Counted from the first letter of the stretch, positions 1 through 9,185 are shown. The stretch: 64,000 nt of DNA from Pseudomonadota bacterium (GCA_021819245.1 JAKARI010000011.1:1-64000), one strand, 5' to 3'. Numbers and translations are program-made. Notes: generated from the sequence alone by a model not told the origin.

Positions 1-537
1 AAAGGGGGGGTAATGGAAACTGGCCAAGCCCGGCGTTGCGGGGTTGTTGGGATTGAGAAGCGCCCGATTCCCCGGCGTGTGTAGCGGCACGAACACGATG
101 CGCCCCTGGGGGGTGATGCGGGAGAAGGTGTTGTCCCAGAGGGTGTAGATGGTCCCCTCGGGGGTGATGGCGAGGCCATCGAATTCGTTGTATGCAGGAA
201 CCCGGCGCGGTGCGCGGGATGTGCCGACCCATACATAGCCTCGCTGCCCGGGATTGGCGAAGACGGAGATCGTGCCGTGAGAGAGCTTCAGGATGGAGGC
301 ACCGCCAGCATTACCATCAATGAAGTACAACCGCCCATGCGGCCCGAAGGTCATGGAGTTCGGGGAGCTTAGCTTCGGATAATACACACAATGGCCCCCC
401 AAACCCTTCCTGCTGCTTGCCACCACCGTCAGGGGCACAGGCCTTGCGGCGATGATGCCCGCAGCCCCTGCGGGCACCCATAAGAGCCCCCCCAGGGACA
501 AGGCGAGCAGGCCTGTGATCAGACGGGTCTGTTTCAT
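1..537 (-). CDS. Exported NHL/beta-propeller-like protein (3' end outside window)
   Basis: An open frame runs from an ATG at 537 to the window edge, about 179 codons, so the C-terminus is missing. A GGGGGC Shine-Dalgarno-like stretch lies just upstream. The first ~25 residues (MKQTRLITGLLALSLGG...) form a signal peptide ending near an Ala-Ala-Gly. The rest carries short repeats such as SPNSMTFGPHGRLYFID and FDGLAITPEGTIYTLWD, the look of NHL or SMP-30/streptogramin-lyase-type propeller blades. I infer a periplasmic or secreted six-bladed propeller; the ligand or reaction cannot be told. The protein is not closely linked to its neighbour, which starts over 200 bp further on. Confidence 0.7.
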   Translation of the reverse strand, partial: MKQTRLITGLLALSLGGLLWVPAGAAGIIAARPVPLTVVASSRKGLGGHCVYYPKLSSPNSMTFGPHGRLYFIDGNAGGASILKLSHGTISVFANPGQRGYVWVGTSRAPRRVPAYNEFDGLAITPEGTIYTLWDNTFSRITPQGRIVFVPLHTPGNRALLNPNNPATPGLASFHYPPF

Positions 538-755
538 CAGGGTGCCCCCTTTGAAGGTGTTGATGAGGATGACGCAGAAGATGACGTCCGACAAGAGGGA
601 TTGGGATGGGCCTTGGCATCCGTTACAAGTGAGGCCAACCAATATCGCGGACTGGTGCGCCCGATCTTCTCCACGACGCCCCAGGGCTCTGGCCGGGCCC
701 ATCTGCAAAATCCCTCCCTTGCCCGCGCATCGTCCAAGACATGCACGGCCTACGC

Positions 756-1455
756 TTAACCCGGCGGGCCACTGGGCGCGACCGGCGACCGCGAATATGT
801 CCCGGCAAGCTCCATCCGTTCTTGCCAGGCCAGAAACCGCATGATCCCCGCCAACTTCTTCCTTGCAGGCACACCGACCATGGCGCTCAACTCCTGCTTA
901 TCGCGAAACAATATGGTCGGCACCACGCCGTCTAGACGCTTCATGCACCAGGTATCGTGCCATATGGCATCCCGAACCGCCGGTGGAACATGGTCCAGAG
1001 GTGCAATGCCCCCTTCTCGGCGCGCTACGTTGAAACGCTCCTCGTTGAAGGCCTGTGCCTTCAAGGGGTCATGCGCCATCACAATAGCTGCCCCCTTCCC
1101 CAGGGTCGAGCGGCGCCTAGCCGAGATCGGTAACCAGCGGATACCGATGGGGCTGTGCCGGTAGGGCTGCATCCTCACCCACAAGGCATGACAAAAGGGG
1201 CAGTCCGGATTGAAGGCGATCTCCGCGACGACCGGGACATTCAGCGGCCCCTGACGGACGGCCGGACCGTGCAGCAAGATTCTCCATGCGCGCCGCATGT
1301 CTGCCTCTCCCTGGGGTGTGGCGAGGGGCATGGCGCCCCAATTCTGGCAACCCTTGCCCATAGGCTATGGCGCCGCTCAGAATCCATGCGCCCAGCATCC
1401 ATGCGGTGGGCGCGATTGCCCATCCCTTACGCGTGGCACCGAAACATGTCCGCAT
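756..1455 (-). pseudogene. DsbC/DsbG-like periplasmic thiol-disulfide protein, apparent frameshift
   Basis: Two frames together make one sensible protein. The upstream frame starts at an ATG at 1455 with a GGGGGGAA Shine-Dalgarno and encodes a signal peptide (a charged start, then WMLGAWILSGAIAYGQG). The downstream frame (to the stop at 756) encodes a thioredoxin-fold protein with the redox motif CPFC in FNPDCPFCHALW and a late GVVPTILF segment holding the cis-Pro loop (VP). The switch falls at a GGGG run near 1336-1340; removing one G would join them as LPELGAMPLATPQGEAD, giving about 232 residues, the size of DsbC/DsbG proteins. Either the gene is broken or the base call is wrong. The role would be disulfide isomerisation or reduction in the periplasm. 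Confidence 0.6.
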
Positions 1456-1525
1456 GCGGATTCCCCCCATGCGCCACCATCGCCACAGTGGTTGCCGCCG
1501 GCCCATACCCCACGGCCGCGCGTAT

Positions 1526-2122
1526 TCAGGGCCCCTTTTCCTCCGCCTCGAGTTTCGCCAGCATGGCGTTTGCTCGGGCCGTCGCGGCGTTAACGCGCCG
1601 TGCCAGGGTATTTCCCGGACCCGCGCCCAGCATCACCGGCGCGGTGTGTGCCGGACAGACGGGGCTTATCCAGTGGCCATGCAGGGCGATGATCTCGACT
1701 ACGCGGCGCCCGTTCGGCAAAATCGTGGTCTTGGTCTCGGTACCCCGCACCTTGTCGCCCTTTCGGCTGCCCGAGAAGACATCGCGCGTGTCATCAATGG
1801 TGGTCTCGATACCCGTCATGAGGCGCTGACGGAATGTTGAGCTTATGGTCACCGTCGTCGCATCGCCGTGGCTTACGATATGCGCCTTAGCCGGGCCCAT
1901 CTGCATCCCTGCGCCCTGTATCGTCATGGCCCCTTGGTAGCCGAGATCCCGATCGAGGCCGCGTAGGCAGCCCGGCGCTGTGCTTGTCGATGGCCCGAAT
2001 GGTCCGCCGCTTATGTGATAGGTAAGCATCCACAGCCCCGGGGTAAACCCATGACCGGCCAGGGCGGCGGTCGGCGCGAGCGTCATAAGGAGCACCCGTG
2101 TCAGAAAATGACGTGTCGTCAT
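1526..2122 (-). CDS. Exported DUF3617-like protein (paralogue 1)
   Basis: 198 residues starting at an ATG at 2122 with a TGAGGATG Shine-Dalgarno eight bases upstream. The N-terminus (MTTRHFLTRVLLMTLAPTAALA) is a signal peptide. The mature part begins GFTPGLWMLTYHISG, matching the opening GxW pattern of DUF3617 proteins, and has a conserved-looking Cys soon after, then beta-rich sequence with a VRGTETKTTILPNGRRV strand and a PVCPAH segment near the end. A basic, Ala-rich helix closes the protein. Function is unknown for the family. Two further proteins of the same kind occur at 2865-3287 and 25471-25914. Confidence 0.65.
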   Translation of the reverse strand: MTTRHFLTRVLLMTLAPTAALAGHGFTPGLWMLTYHISGGPFGPSTSTAPGCLRGLDRDLGYQGAMTIQGAGMQMGPAKAHIVSHGDATTVTISSTFRQRLMTGIETTIDDTRDVFSGSRKGDKVRGTETKTTILPNGRRVVEIIALHGHWISPVCPAHTAPVMLGAGPGNTLARRVNAATARANAMLAKLEAEEKGP

Positions 2123-2864
2123 GAAATCATCCTCATACCGGTCATCCTGCAGGCCTCCCTTTTCCCAGAATCGCGGCCGCCCCCAACTTTAAGCCCCATG
2201 CTGCGGCCCCAAGGTCTCGGGCGAGAGGCGCCAGCGCCGGGAGCGCCCCCACGCATCATTATAGGATGTTTCCGGGCATTCAAGCCTGCCGCCTCGCGCC
2301 TTGGGGTGCCGCGAAGTGCCTTTCTAGGAGATGCCTCGACCATCAGGCCGCGTCCTCGCCCCCCCGCCGGGCCCGTGGTGGCGCTGCCCTGTCGGACGGG
2401 TACGGGCCTGGCGGCGACCGTCTTGTGTGCAGCATGGGCCCTCAGGGCAGGGACCAATGCCGGCTATGGGCTGCAGGCACCCACCAGCAGGCCCTGCGTT
2501 GGGGGCCCCAGGTCGCTGTAGCCATTCGCCCCTGGTGCTGGGTGGTCTTCGGCCTCGCGGGCGGCCCCGCCTGCCAGAGGTCTCGGAAGGTGTCTTCGCG
2601 TATCGGACGGGCGCAGGGGTTCTACCAAACCCGGTGCCGCGCGGCCCGCATGTGCAGCGCGCCCGCAGCCTGCTGCAAAAATCTGCATCCGCGCCACGGC
2701 CCTACGCCAAAAAACACGCGCCCTAAGCATTATCCTTCTGGGCTCGTTGTCTCATAAAACCTTTTCACGTATCGTGGCGAGTCGTCGTGCCATGGCCGGC
2801 GCCGAGATCCACGCCAACCCATGCGAAGCGCGCCAAAACCACGATTATCTCAGGGAGCCATTTC
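2123..2864. other. Long divergent intergenic region
   Basis: This 742-base stretch separates two divergent DUF3617-like genes. The open frames in it, on both strands, are Arg/Pro/Ala-rich, overlap one another, and show no recognisable domain, so I treat them as chance frames in GC-rich DNA. The right end (about 2720-2860) is more AT-rich and probably holds the promoter of the rightward gene. Confidence 0.5.
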
Positions 2865-3287
2865 ATGCGAAACATTCATAAAGGTTTTTTGGCGGCACTC
2901 CTGCCGGTCGCCGTATCCGCACATGTGGTCCCATCTACCGGACTCTGGCGCGTACATGTGCATAGCAGTTTATTCAGCGATACCTATACGACCTGCGCCA
3001 CATCCAAGACACACTCATCCTGGATGATTCATAAGCCGGGAGACCATTGCCGGGTCGTCTCCTGGCATCGAACGGGGCACGTGATCGGCGGGCGGGAGGT
3101 GTGCAGCGCCCCAGGGCCAAACGGCCAGTCTGTCACCACCACGGCCGATATCCACTTGACGCTAAAGCCTAATCTCAAGGGATATTCGGGGTCTATCGTG
3201 TCCCATGTCAGGACGCCAATGGGCGTATTCACGAGCTCAGAGACGATCAGGGCCCATTGGCTCGCCGCTGTCTGTCGCGCCCACTGA
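2865..3287 (+). CDS. Exported DUF3617-like protein (paralogue 2)
   Basis: 140 residues. The start chosen is the ATG at 2865 because AGGGAGCC precedes it at the right distance and because it begins a signal peptide (MRNIHKGFLAALLPVAVSA). The in-frame upstream extension is unlikely. The mature part has STGLWRVHVHSS, then Cys residues in TTCATS and DHCRV, and GREVCSAPGP. This is the same GxW...C...C...VC layout as the protein at 25471-25914. The family is DUF3617-like, with no known activity. It is divergent from its paralogue at 1526-2122 across a long spacer. Confidence 0.6.
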   Translation: MRNIHKGFLAALLPVAVSAHVVPSTGLWRVHVHSSLFSDTYTTCATSKTHSSWMIHKPGDHCRVVSWHRTGHVIGGREVCSAPGPNGQSVTTTADIHLTLKPNLKGYSGSIVSHVRTPMGVFTSSETIRAHWLAAVCRAH

Positions 3288-3738
3288 CGGCCGATAGGAC
3301 AAACCCAGTCGCGCCCAGATTTACGAATAGGCGCGATCGTATCCGCAAGCACTAGCGATCCGGAATCGCCATCGTAACCCGATGACGGTGATGATACGGC
3401 GCGACAGGTGTGCCCATGATCGTGGCACGCAGCGAGGCTGGGAGGCGGCCCCAAGAAAGGGTTGGGTCTGGAGTCCGGGTGCGGCGCGCAATCCCCCGGG
3501 GTCACCGCTCTTTGGTATGTTCGGAATATTTCCCATAGCCTCAGGCGGCCCCGGCGACACCGCCGGCTACCTGGCCGCCACAACACCATGAATACGGTGC
3601 CTCGTGGGGACGCCCCCAAGCGGGGCTTGTGGGACGCCTAACGCGACAGAGGTCCCGCGTCCTGATTCCCAGTCCACCCATGCGGGTTGGCCTGCCACGC
3701 GCGGACCGACGCAAGCGACCTGCCTCCGGCCACTGTTT
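3288..3738. other. Gene-free stretch
   Basis: About 450 bases between the DUF3617-like gene and the end of the TraD-like gene. Frames here read as low-complexity Pro/Gly/Arg sequence and give no recognisable protein. As it borders the mobilisation pair it could contain the end of a mobile element, but I see no inverted or direct repeat that marks one. Confidence 0.4.
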
Positions 3739-5370
3739 CTAGGCCGCACCCACGAACACCGCCGGCAGATCGATGACCTCTTCGACCGCCTCGCCGGCCA
3801 CCGATACCATCGCCAGGGCCTGGCGATGATGGAGCCGGCGTACAACCGTCGCCGGAACGAGCGGCCGCACGCGGCGCCTGCGGTCGGCCATGTGCCCGAG
3901 GACGCGCTCGAAGAACTCGATCGTGTGCCGGTCCTCGGTGCGCAGGCACAGCTTCTGGCGGAAGTTCTGAAGCACGGTGTCGGCGAGATCGCGATCGCCC
4001 ACGGCCGCATAGAAGCTTGCGATCGACTGCGCGGATATGATGCCGATCGTGCCGAAGGCGCGAGCCTTGTCCCAGAAGTTGAGATCGGAGAGCCCGTCTT
4101 TGTTGGCGCTCACGATCTCCTGGTATTCGTCGCACAAAAACAGCACGGGGCACGAGCGCTCCGCGACCGGACGCCTCTGCATGTACTGAAAGAATCGCAG
4201 CTTGATGAAGGTGTAAACGACCTTGGCACCGACCCCCCAGACCGCAAGCGGCAGGTCCACGAGCACCACGGCGCCGGAGCCTAGGGCCTCGATCGTGAGC
4301 GCATCGGTGGGCGGACAGAAGGCGTCGACGAGGGCGGGGTGCGTAAACGGCGTCAATACCTGGGCGGCGCTCGCGAGTACGCCCGCGACCACCTTGGCGT
4401 CAAATCGTGTGAATACGCCCTCGTGATAGGACTGATAGCTGCGCAATAGCCGCAGGGCCTCGGGGCCGAGGCCCGCGGCCTCGTCACGCAGCCTGCGGTC
4501 GCATTCGGTGCGGACCGCGTCTTGAAAGAGGTAGTCGTAAAGGCCGGCGAGACTGTAGCGGTCCGGCAGAAACGAGAGCACCCCTAGGGCGTTGCGGCAG
4601 AGCTCGACGGCCGTCTCTGTCCAGAACGGGTCCCCGCTCGTGCCGTTTAGGAGCAGGGCCGACTTCAGAAATCCGGCGGCGGCCTCGGGCGTAAGCCCGC
4701 GCAGGAGATTGAAGGCGCGCCGGCCGGGGCCGATAACCGTAAGCGCGCGCCCGGTCCTTTGCGCAAGGCCCGCGGCCGCGGCCCCGAAGTCACCCTTGAT
4801 ATCGAACACAAGCCCGCCCATGCCTTGCGCGAGGCACTGAAGCAGGGCCGGCTGAATGACCGAGGTGGTCTTGCCGGAACCGATGCCGCCCAGAACGAGG
4901 AGGTTTTGTCCGAGGTCGTCGCCTGTGAGCACAAGGGGCCTGCGTCCGATGCCGCGCCAGAGGCCGCGGCGGTGCAAAAGGCCGCCCGCCGTGCCCAGCC
5001 ACAGACGCGTTTGGGCGCATGGCGCCGCGGTCTTAGGGAGCGCGAGCCAAAGGCCCCTTACCAGCCGCAGCAGCCCCAAGAGCGGCGCGGCCCCCGCCAA
5101 CGCCGCGGGCAGGATGCCGCCAAGGGGCCGCCAGCGCCTGCGCGGGCGGGTAAGCCGCCGGTCATGGCCGGACCCGTCCCAGGGCGCCGGCAGGGTCGCG
5201 CGCGCCGCGTCTGAAGGGGGCGCCCGTTCGATGGCGGCCGTCAGACGCGCGGCGTCATCCAGCAGGCCGCGGGCCTCGAGTTCCTCGCCGATGCCCAGCA
5301 AGGCGCGCCAGCGCCTGCGCTCGGCGCGTGTGGGTGCGGACCCGGTGCGGTGGGGGCGACGAGGAGCCAT
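3739..5370 (-). CDS. VirD4/TraD-like coupling ATPase (TraM-recognition domain)
   Basis: 543 residues from an ATG at 5370 with AGGAG upstream; the frame stays open beyond but lacks a better start. After an Arg-rich N-terminus and one hydrophobic stretch (about residues 84-102) comes a Walker A GGIGSGKTT (161-169) and FDIKGD, then a Walker B-like block VLFLCDEYQE. A TraD C-terminal (TraM-recognition) segment follows with NFWDKARAFGTIGIISAQS and LQNFRQKLCLRT. Such proteins pump DNA-relaxase complexes to a type IV secretion channel at the inner membrane. The divergent neighbour is a MobA/MobL-like relaxase, so the two form a minimal mobilisation unit. No other conjugation genes are in the window. 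Confidence 0.85.
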   Translation of the reverse strand: MAPRRPHRTGSAPTRAERRRWRALLGIGEELEARGLLDDAARLTAAIERAPPSDAARATLPAPWDGSGHDRRLTRPRRRWRPLGGILPAALAGAAPLLGLLRLVRGLWLALPKTAAPCAQTRLWLGTAGGLLHRRGLWRGIGRRPLVLTGDDLGQNLLVLGGIGSGKTTSVIQPALLQCLAQGMGGLVFDIKGDFGAAAAGLAQRTGRALTVIGPGRRAFNLLRGLTPEAAAGFLKSALLLNGTSGDPFWTETAVELCRNALGVLSFLPDRYSLAGLYDYLFQDAVRTECDRRLRDEAAGLGPEALRLLRSYQSYHEGVFTRFDAKVVAGVLASAAQVLTPFTHPALVDAFCPPTDALTIEALGSGAVVLVDLPLAVWGVGAKVVYTFIKLRFFQYMQRRPVAERSCPVLFLCDEYQEIVSANKDGLSDLNFWDKARAFGTIGIISAQSIASFYAAVGDRDLADTVLQNFRQKLCLRTEDRHTIEFFERVLGHMADRRRRVRPLVPATVVRRLHHRQALAMVSVAGEAVEEVIDLPAVFVGAA

Positions 5371-5451
5371 GCGGGAATCTCCTGATGACAAGCCGAGCCT
5401 AACAGGCGCTATGCTCGCTCGCCTATCGGAGATATGCCGGGGGTATTGGCC

Positions 5452-6201
5452 ATGATGCCGGTGTTTTTGGTGCGCACGCTGCGGGCCGGCCAGGACGGGG
5501 GCCTGGTGGCGCGCGCCGCCTACTGCGGGCGATGCCGCCTCTATGATGAGCACCGCGCTCGGGTCCATGATTTTTCCCGGCGGCCGGGACTGGCGTGGTC
5601 GGAACTCTCTTCGCCCGATGTGCTGCCCGCCCATCTCGCGGACCCGGAGCGGTTCTGGAATGCCGTCGAGATCGCAGGCGCGCGCGGTCCGAGCCGCCGC
5701 TTTCGTGAGGTCATCATGGGGCTACCGCGAGGCTGGCCGCTGTCTCTGCATGCCGCGTTCATGCGCGACTTCATCACAGGGGCGTTCGTCTCGCGCGGAC
5801 AGGCCGTCGACTGGCACATCCACTATGACCGCGCGCGCAATCTCCACGCCCACGCCCTGGTAAGCCCCGCTGAGGCTTGGGTCGCGCATCGCACCGCGAC
5901 CGCCGCGCCTACCGCAAGGCCCGGGGGTCCCTTGGGCCCCCGCGCCCAATGGTATCGGCACTGCGCGCGTTGGGGCCTGGCCGGGGATCCGGTCGCGTCG
6001 CCCTACGCCTGCGCCCAGCTGGCCCCGGTCCATGCCCTGGTGCGCCGCGGGGTCGTGACCCGTGACGGACACTGGCGGGCGGCCCTGCGGTCACGCCTCA
6101 TCCTCCCCCCAAACCGTCACGCACGGGGCTTGCCCCGGCGGCGCCAGCGGGTGCGCGAGGCCCCGCCACGAAAGCGGCCGGACCTCGCGCGCGACCGCTA
6201 G
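5452..6201 (+). CDS. Truncated MobA/MobL-family relaxase
   Basis: 249 residues from the ATG at 5452, chosen over an ATG at 5434 because a GGGGG stretch sits about eight bases upstream. The N-terminus reads VARAAYCGRCRLYDEH then VHDFSRRPGLAWSE and RFWNAVE, closely following the MobA/MobL pattern (AAYRxGxRLYDE, HDYxRK, SEI, LWNAVE). The metal-binding region is DWHIHYDRARNLHAHALVS, a variant of the usual IHDxxNPHAH. Full-length TraA/MobL proteins carry a helicase or longer C-terminus; here the protein ends in a basic Arg/Pro tail. It would nick DNA at an origin of transfer. It is divergent, 81 bases away, from the coupling ATPase. No nic site was identified. Confidence 0.75.
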   Translation: MMPVFLVRTLRAGQDGGLVARAAYCGRCRLYDEHRARVHDFSRRPGLAWSELSSPDVLPAHLADPERFWNAVEIAGARGPSRRFREVIMGLPRGWPLSLHAAFMRDFITGAFVSRGQAVDWHIHYDRARNLHAHALVSPAEAWVAHRTATAAPTARPGGPLGPRAQWYRHCARWGLAGDPVASPYACAQLAPVHALVRRGVVTRDGHWRAALRSRLILPPNRHARGLPRRRQRVREAPPRKRPDLARDR

Positions 6202-6307
6202 GCGGTGATCATGATCGCCGCGGGCCTGCTCGCCCGATTCGTGCGCTCGGGGGCCGTGCCGCCAGCGCCGCGGCGCGCCCGCGCACGGGCCATGGGCCGC
6301 GGGATCG

Positions 6308-7939
6308 TCATGTCGGGCAGATCATGTGGCCCAACTGTTCGGTCAGGCGGATGTTCTCGGTATAGTCGACCGGGCAGTCGATGAGCGTCACAGTCGGCGC
6401 CTTGAGCGCCTTGCGCAGCGTAGGCAGCAGGTCCTCGGCGCGCTCGATGCGGTAGCCGTCGGCCCCGAAGGCCCGGGCGTATTGCACGAAGTCGGGGTTC
6501 GTGAAGCGCACGTTGCCGGTCCTTTGGTAATGCATCTGCTGCTTCCATTCGATGAGGCCATAGCCGCTGTCGTTCCAGATGAGCACCACGAATGCGACCT
6601 TAAGGCGCATGGCGGTCTCGATCTCCTGGGAGTTCATGAGAAATCCGGCGTCCCCGGTCACCGCCACGACGCGCCGCCCCGGGACCGCAAGCGCCGCGGC
6701 CAAGGCCCCCGGCAGGGCAATGCCCATGCTCGCAAAGCCGTTCGATATGATGCAGGTGTTGGGGCGCAGAGCGTCGTAGAGCCGCGCCATCCAGAGCTTG
6801 TGGGCGCCGACATCGCACACCACGATATCCTCAGGATCCAGGGCCTCGCGCAGATCGCCGACCACGCGCTGGGGCTTGATCGGGAAGGCCGTATCATGGC
6901 GCGCACCATTCAATTCACGCCGGATCAGTTCGCGCAGATTGGCGGACCGGTCCGGGGGGCGGCTCGTCACGTGTTCGGCGATGGCCGGCAGGGTCACCGC
7001 ATAATCGCCGATGACGCCTGCGGTGACGATGTAGTGGGCATCGACCTCGGCGGCGCGCAGGTCGATATGCACGATCTGGCGGTCTGCGGTCTTATGCCAG
7101 AGGACGGGTGGGTACTCGACGATATCGTAGCCTACGCAGATGATGACATCGGCCCGGTCGAACCCGCAGGAGATGTAGTCATGCGCCTGCAGCCCGACGG
7201 TGCCCAGACACAGGGGGTGGGATGCCGGGATCGCGCCCTTGGCCATGAAGGTCGTGGCCACCGGGATATGGAGCCCTTCGGCGAATCGCACGAGCGCCTC
7301 GCAGCCGCCGCCGCGCACCACGCCGTTGCCGGCCATGATGATGGGGAAGTGAGCGGCCGCGATCACGCGCGCGGCCTCTGCAACCTGCGCGGGCGCCGGA
7401 TGCGGCGCCGGGGCCGCCTGTACCTTGAGCGGCGAGCCCGAGGCCGCACGCGCAGCCACGTTCTCCGGGAAGTCGATGAAACAGGCCCCGGGTTTCTCGA
7501 GCTGCGCGAGCTTGAAGGCCTTGCGCACGATCTCGGTCACGGTCTCCGGCTCCAGCACCTGGACTGCGTATTTGGTGATCGGCGCGAACAGATTGACGAG
7601 GTTTAGGACCTGATGCGACTCCTTATGGAGCCGCAAAGTCGAGGCCTGCCCGGCAATGGCCACGAGCGGCGCGCGGTCCATGTTGGCGTCGGCGACGCCG
7701 GTGACGAGATTGGTCGCGCCCGGGCCCAGGGTGGCCAGGCACACGCCGGCGCGATGGGTGAGCCGGCCATAGACGTCGGCCATGAATGCCGCGCCCTGCT
7801 CGTGGCGCGTGGTGACGAACTGTATGCACGACTCGAGCAAGGCGTCCATGAGCCCCAGGTTCTCCTCGCCCGGGATCCCGAAGATGTACTCGACCCCTTC
7901 GTTTTCGAGGGCGCGGACGAACAACTGGGCGGCATTCAC
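6308..7939 (-). CDS. Acetolactate synthase large subunit (AlsS-like TPP enzyme)
   Basis: 543 residues starting with GTG at 7939, two bases after the dsbA stop, so the two genes form an operon. The three domains of ThDP enzymes are visible: an N-terminal PYR domain with FGIPGEENLG and the catalytic Glu in TRHEQGAAFMA; a central FAD/DHS-like domain; and a C-terminal PP domain with the metal motif from GDAGFLMNSQE to WNDSGYG. The end (IDCPVDYTEN) resembles catabolic AlsS. It condenses two pyruvates to acetolactate. No small regulatory subunit lies nearby, which favours the catabolic single-subunit type, but other ThDP decarboxylases cannot be excluded. No ilv or bud genes are in the window. Confidence 0.85.
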   Translation of the reverse strand: MNAAQLFVRALENEGVEYIFGIPGEENLGLMDALLESCIQFVTTRHEQGAAFMADVYGRLTHRAGVCLATLGPGATNLVTGVADANMDRAPLVAIAGQASTLRLHKESHQVLNLVNLFAPITKYAVQVLEPETVTEIVRKAFKLAQLEKPGACFIDFPENVAARAASGSPLKVQAAPAPHPAPAQVAEAARVIAAAHFPIIMAGNGVVRGGGCEALVRFAEGLHIPVATTFMAKGAIPASHPLCLGTVGLQAHDYISCGFDRADVIICVGYDIVEYPPVLWHKTADRQIVHIDLRAAEVDAHYIVTAGVIGDYAVTLPAIAEHVTSRPPDRSANLRELIRRELNGARHDTAFPIKPQRVVGDLREALDPEDIVVCDVGAHKLWMARLYDALRPNTCIISNGFASMGIALPGALAAALAVPGRRVVAVTGDAGFLMNSQEIETAMRLKVAFVVLIWNDSGYGLIEWKQQMHYQRTGNVRFTNPDFVQYARAFGADGYRIERAEDLLPTLRKALKAPTVTLIDCPVDYTENIRLTEQLGHMICPT

Positions 7940-7941
7940 GG

Positions 7942-8577
7942 TCAGCGTCCCTTACGGCGCTCGGCCTTGCGCACGAGATAGTCGACTACGCGCATCATCT
8001 GGCGCCGCCCGCCCGCGAGGGAGGGGTTCGTGCGATAGCGCCCGTCGACCACGAACGTGGGCACCGAGTTTATATCCTCCTCGGTCTGCTGCTGGCGGGC
8101 CTTGCGCACCGCAAGACTCACGGCAAACGAGTGGTACACGGCGGCAAAGCGCGCGGCGCTCACGTGACTATGGCGGGCCACCCATGCCGAGATCGTAGCG
8201 GCATCGTTCAGGACCTCGTGTTTGATGTGGATGGCATCAAAGAACTTGTCATGTAGGGTGGGTATGAGGCCAAGCTCCTTAAAGGCGAAGAAGGCGCGGG
8301 CCTCGGGGAGCCAGTAGGGGCTGATCGCCGCCGCCTGGCGCTCGAAGAGGACGTCGCGAGGCTTGTGGGCGAGCCAGCGGTTCAAGACCGGTTGCAGATG
8401 AAAGCAGTGCGGACACCCGTACCAGAATACCTCCTGCACCAGGATCTTCGAGCCCGGGGGTACGGGCTGTGTCGGACTGACACGCACATACTCCATGCTC
8501 TCGACTACGTTCGCCTGGGCTGCGAATATCGTGAACGACAACACCAGGCAAAGGCCCAGGGCCAACTGTCTTCTCAT
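7942..8577 (-). CDS. dsbA: Thiol:disulfide interchange protein DsbA
   Basis: 211 residues. The ATG at 8577 is preferred over in-frame starts up to 8661 because GAGGAGAT lies six bases upstream and a signal peptide (MRRQLALGLCLVLSFTIFAAQA) follows. The active site is CPHC at residues 55-58 in VFWYGCPHCFHL, the typical DsbA motif, followed by the helical insertion and the cis-Pro segment INSVPTFVVDGRY. It oxidises cysteine pairs in exported proteins and is normally re-oxidised by DsbB, which is not in this window. It shares an operon with the acetolactate synthase gene, a grouping with no obvious functional reason. Confidence 0.95.
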   Translation of the reverse strand: MRRQLALGLCLVLSFTIFAAQANVVESMEYVRVSPTQPVPPGSKILVQEVFWYGCPHCFHLQPVLNRWLAHKPRDVLFERQAAAISPYWLPEARAFFAFKELGLIPTLHDKFFDAIHIKHEVLNDAATISAWVARHSHVSAARFAAVYHSFAVSLAVRKARQQQTEEDINSVPTFVVDGRYRTNPSLAGGRRQMMRVVDYLVRKAERRKGR

Positions 8578-8690
8578 CGTGCCATCTCCTCGATCGTGAA
8601 CGGTACCGCCTTCATTGTAGCCGCTTTTGTGTTCCCCCAGGACAGCGGCTATTCTATGCATAAGGGGCGCAAGGCGCCGGGGAATAGGGC

Positions 8691-9185
8691 ATGACGAGCA
8701 AGTCGAAGGTCGAACTGGCGGAGTTTCTGACGCATCAATATCTGTGCGAGTCGCTGACCATCAAAGAAGTCGAGACCCTGCTCGAATATACCGAGCTCGT
8801 GCAGTTTCGCAAGAATGACATCATCGCCGATATCGGCGAGGTCGGCGAGGCCTTGTACTTCGTGGTCAAGGGCGAGGTGGCCCTCTATTATGACGACGGG
8901 GGACAGGAAAACGAGGTCGGGCGCATGACCGAGGGCGAGCTCATGGGCGAGATGTCATTCTTCGACCGCAAGCCGCGCTCGGCGCGCATGCGCGCCAAGT
9001 CCGCCGATACGCGCGTGCTGCTCCTTTCGCGCGCCAAATACAAGCGCATACGCGTGGAGCACCCCTATATCGCGGTCAACCTCCTCGAGCATGCGGTGAT
9101 CAGCCTAGACCACCTGTTCCGGCGCGTGAGTAACGACGTCGCGCGCTTCTCCCAGTATATCCATGGGGGCGGGATCAAGATGTAG
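8691..9185 (+). CDS. Cyclic-nucleotide-binding-domain protein
   Basis: 164 residues holding one cNMP-binding beta-barrel: FRKNDIIADIGEVGEALYFV, then GELMGEMSFFDRKPRSARMR, the phosphate-binding cassette region, and a C-terminal helix. No helix-turn-helix or effector domain follows, unlike Crp/Fnr regulators of 200-250 residues, so it is probably a stand-alone sensor or a subunit of a larger assembly. It is divergent from dsbA. Its stop overlaps the end of the convergent mpl gene by 11 bases. Confidence 0.85.
   Translation: MTSKSKVELAEFLTHQYLCESLTIKEVETLLEYTELVQFRKNDIIADIGEVGEALYFVVKGEVALYYDDGGQENEVGRMTEGELMGEMSFFDRKPRSARMRAKSADTRVLLLSRAKYKRIRVEHPYIAVNLLEHAVISLDHLFRRVSNDVARFSQYIHGGGIKM

Noticed and set aside
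2266-2757. 163-residue + strand frame between the DUF3617-like genes
   Set aside because: Overlaps other frames on both strands, is unlike any family and lacks a convincing start signal.
6326-7606. 426-residue + strand frame inside the acetolactate synthase gene
   Set aside because: It lies wholly antisense to a gene with clear ThDP motifs; its His/Gly/Arg-rich translation has no domain.
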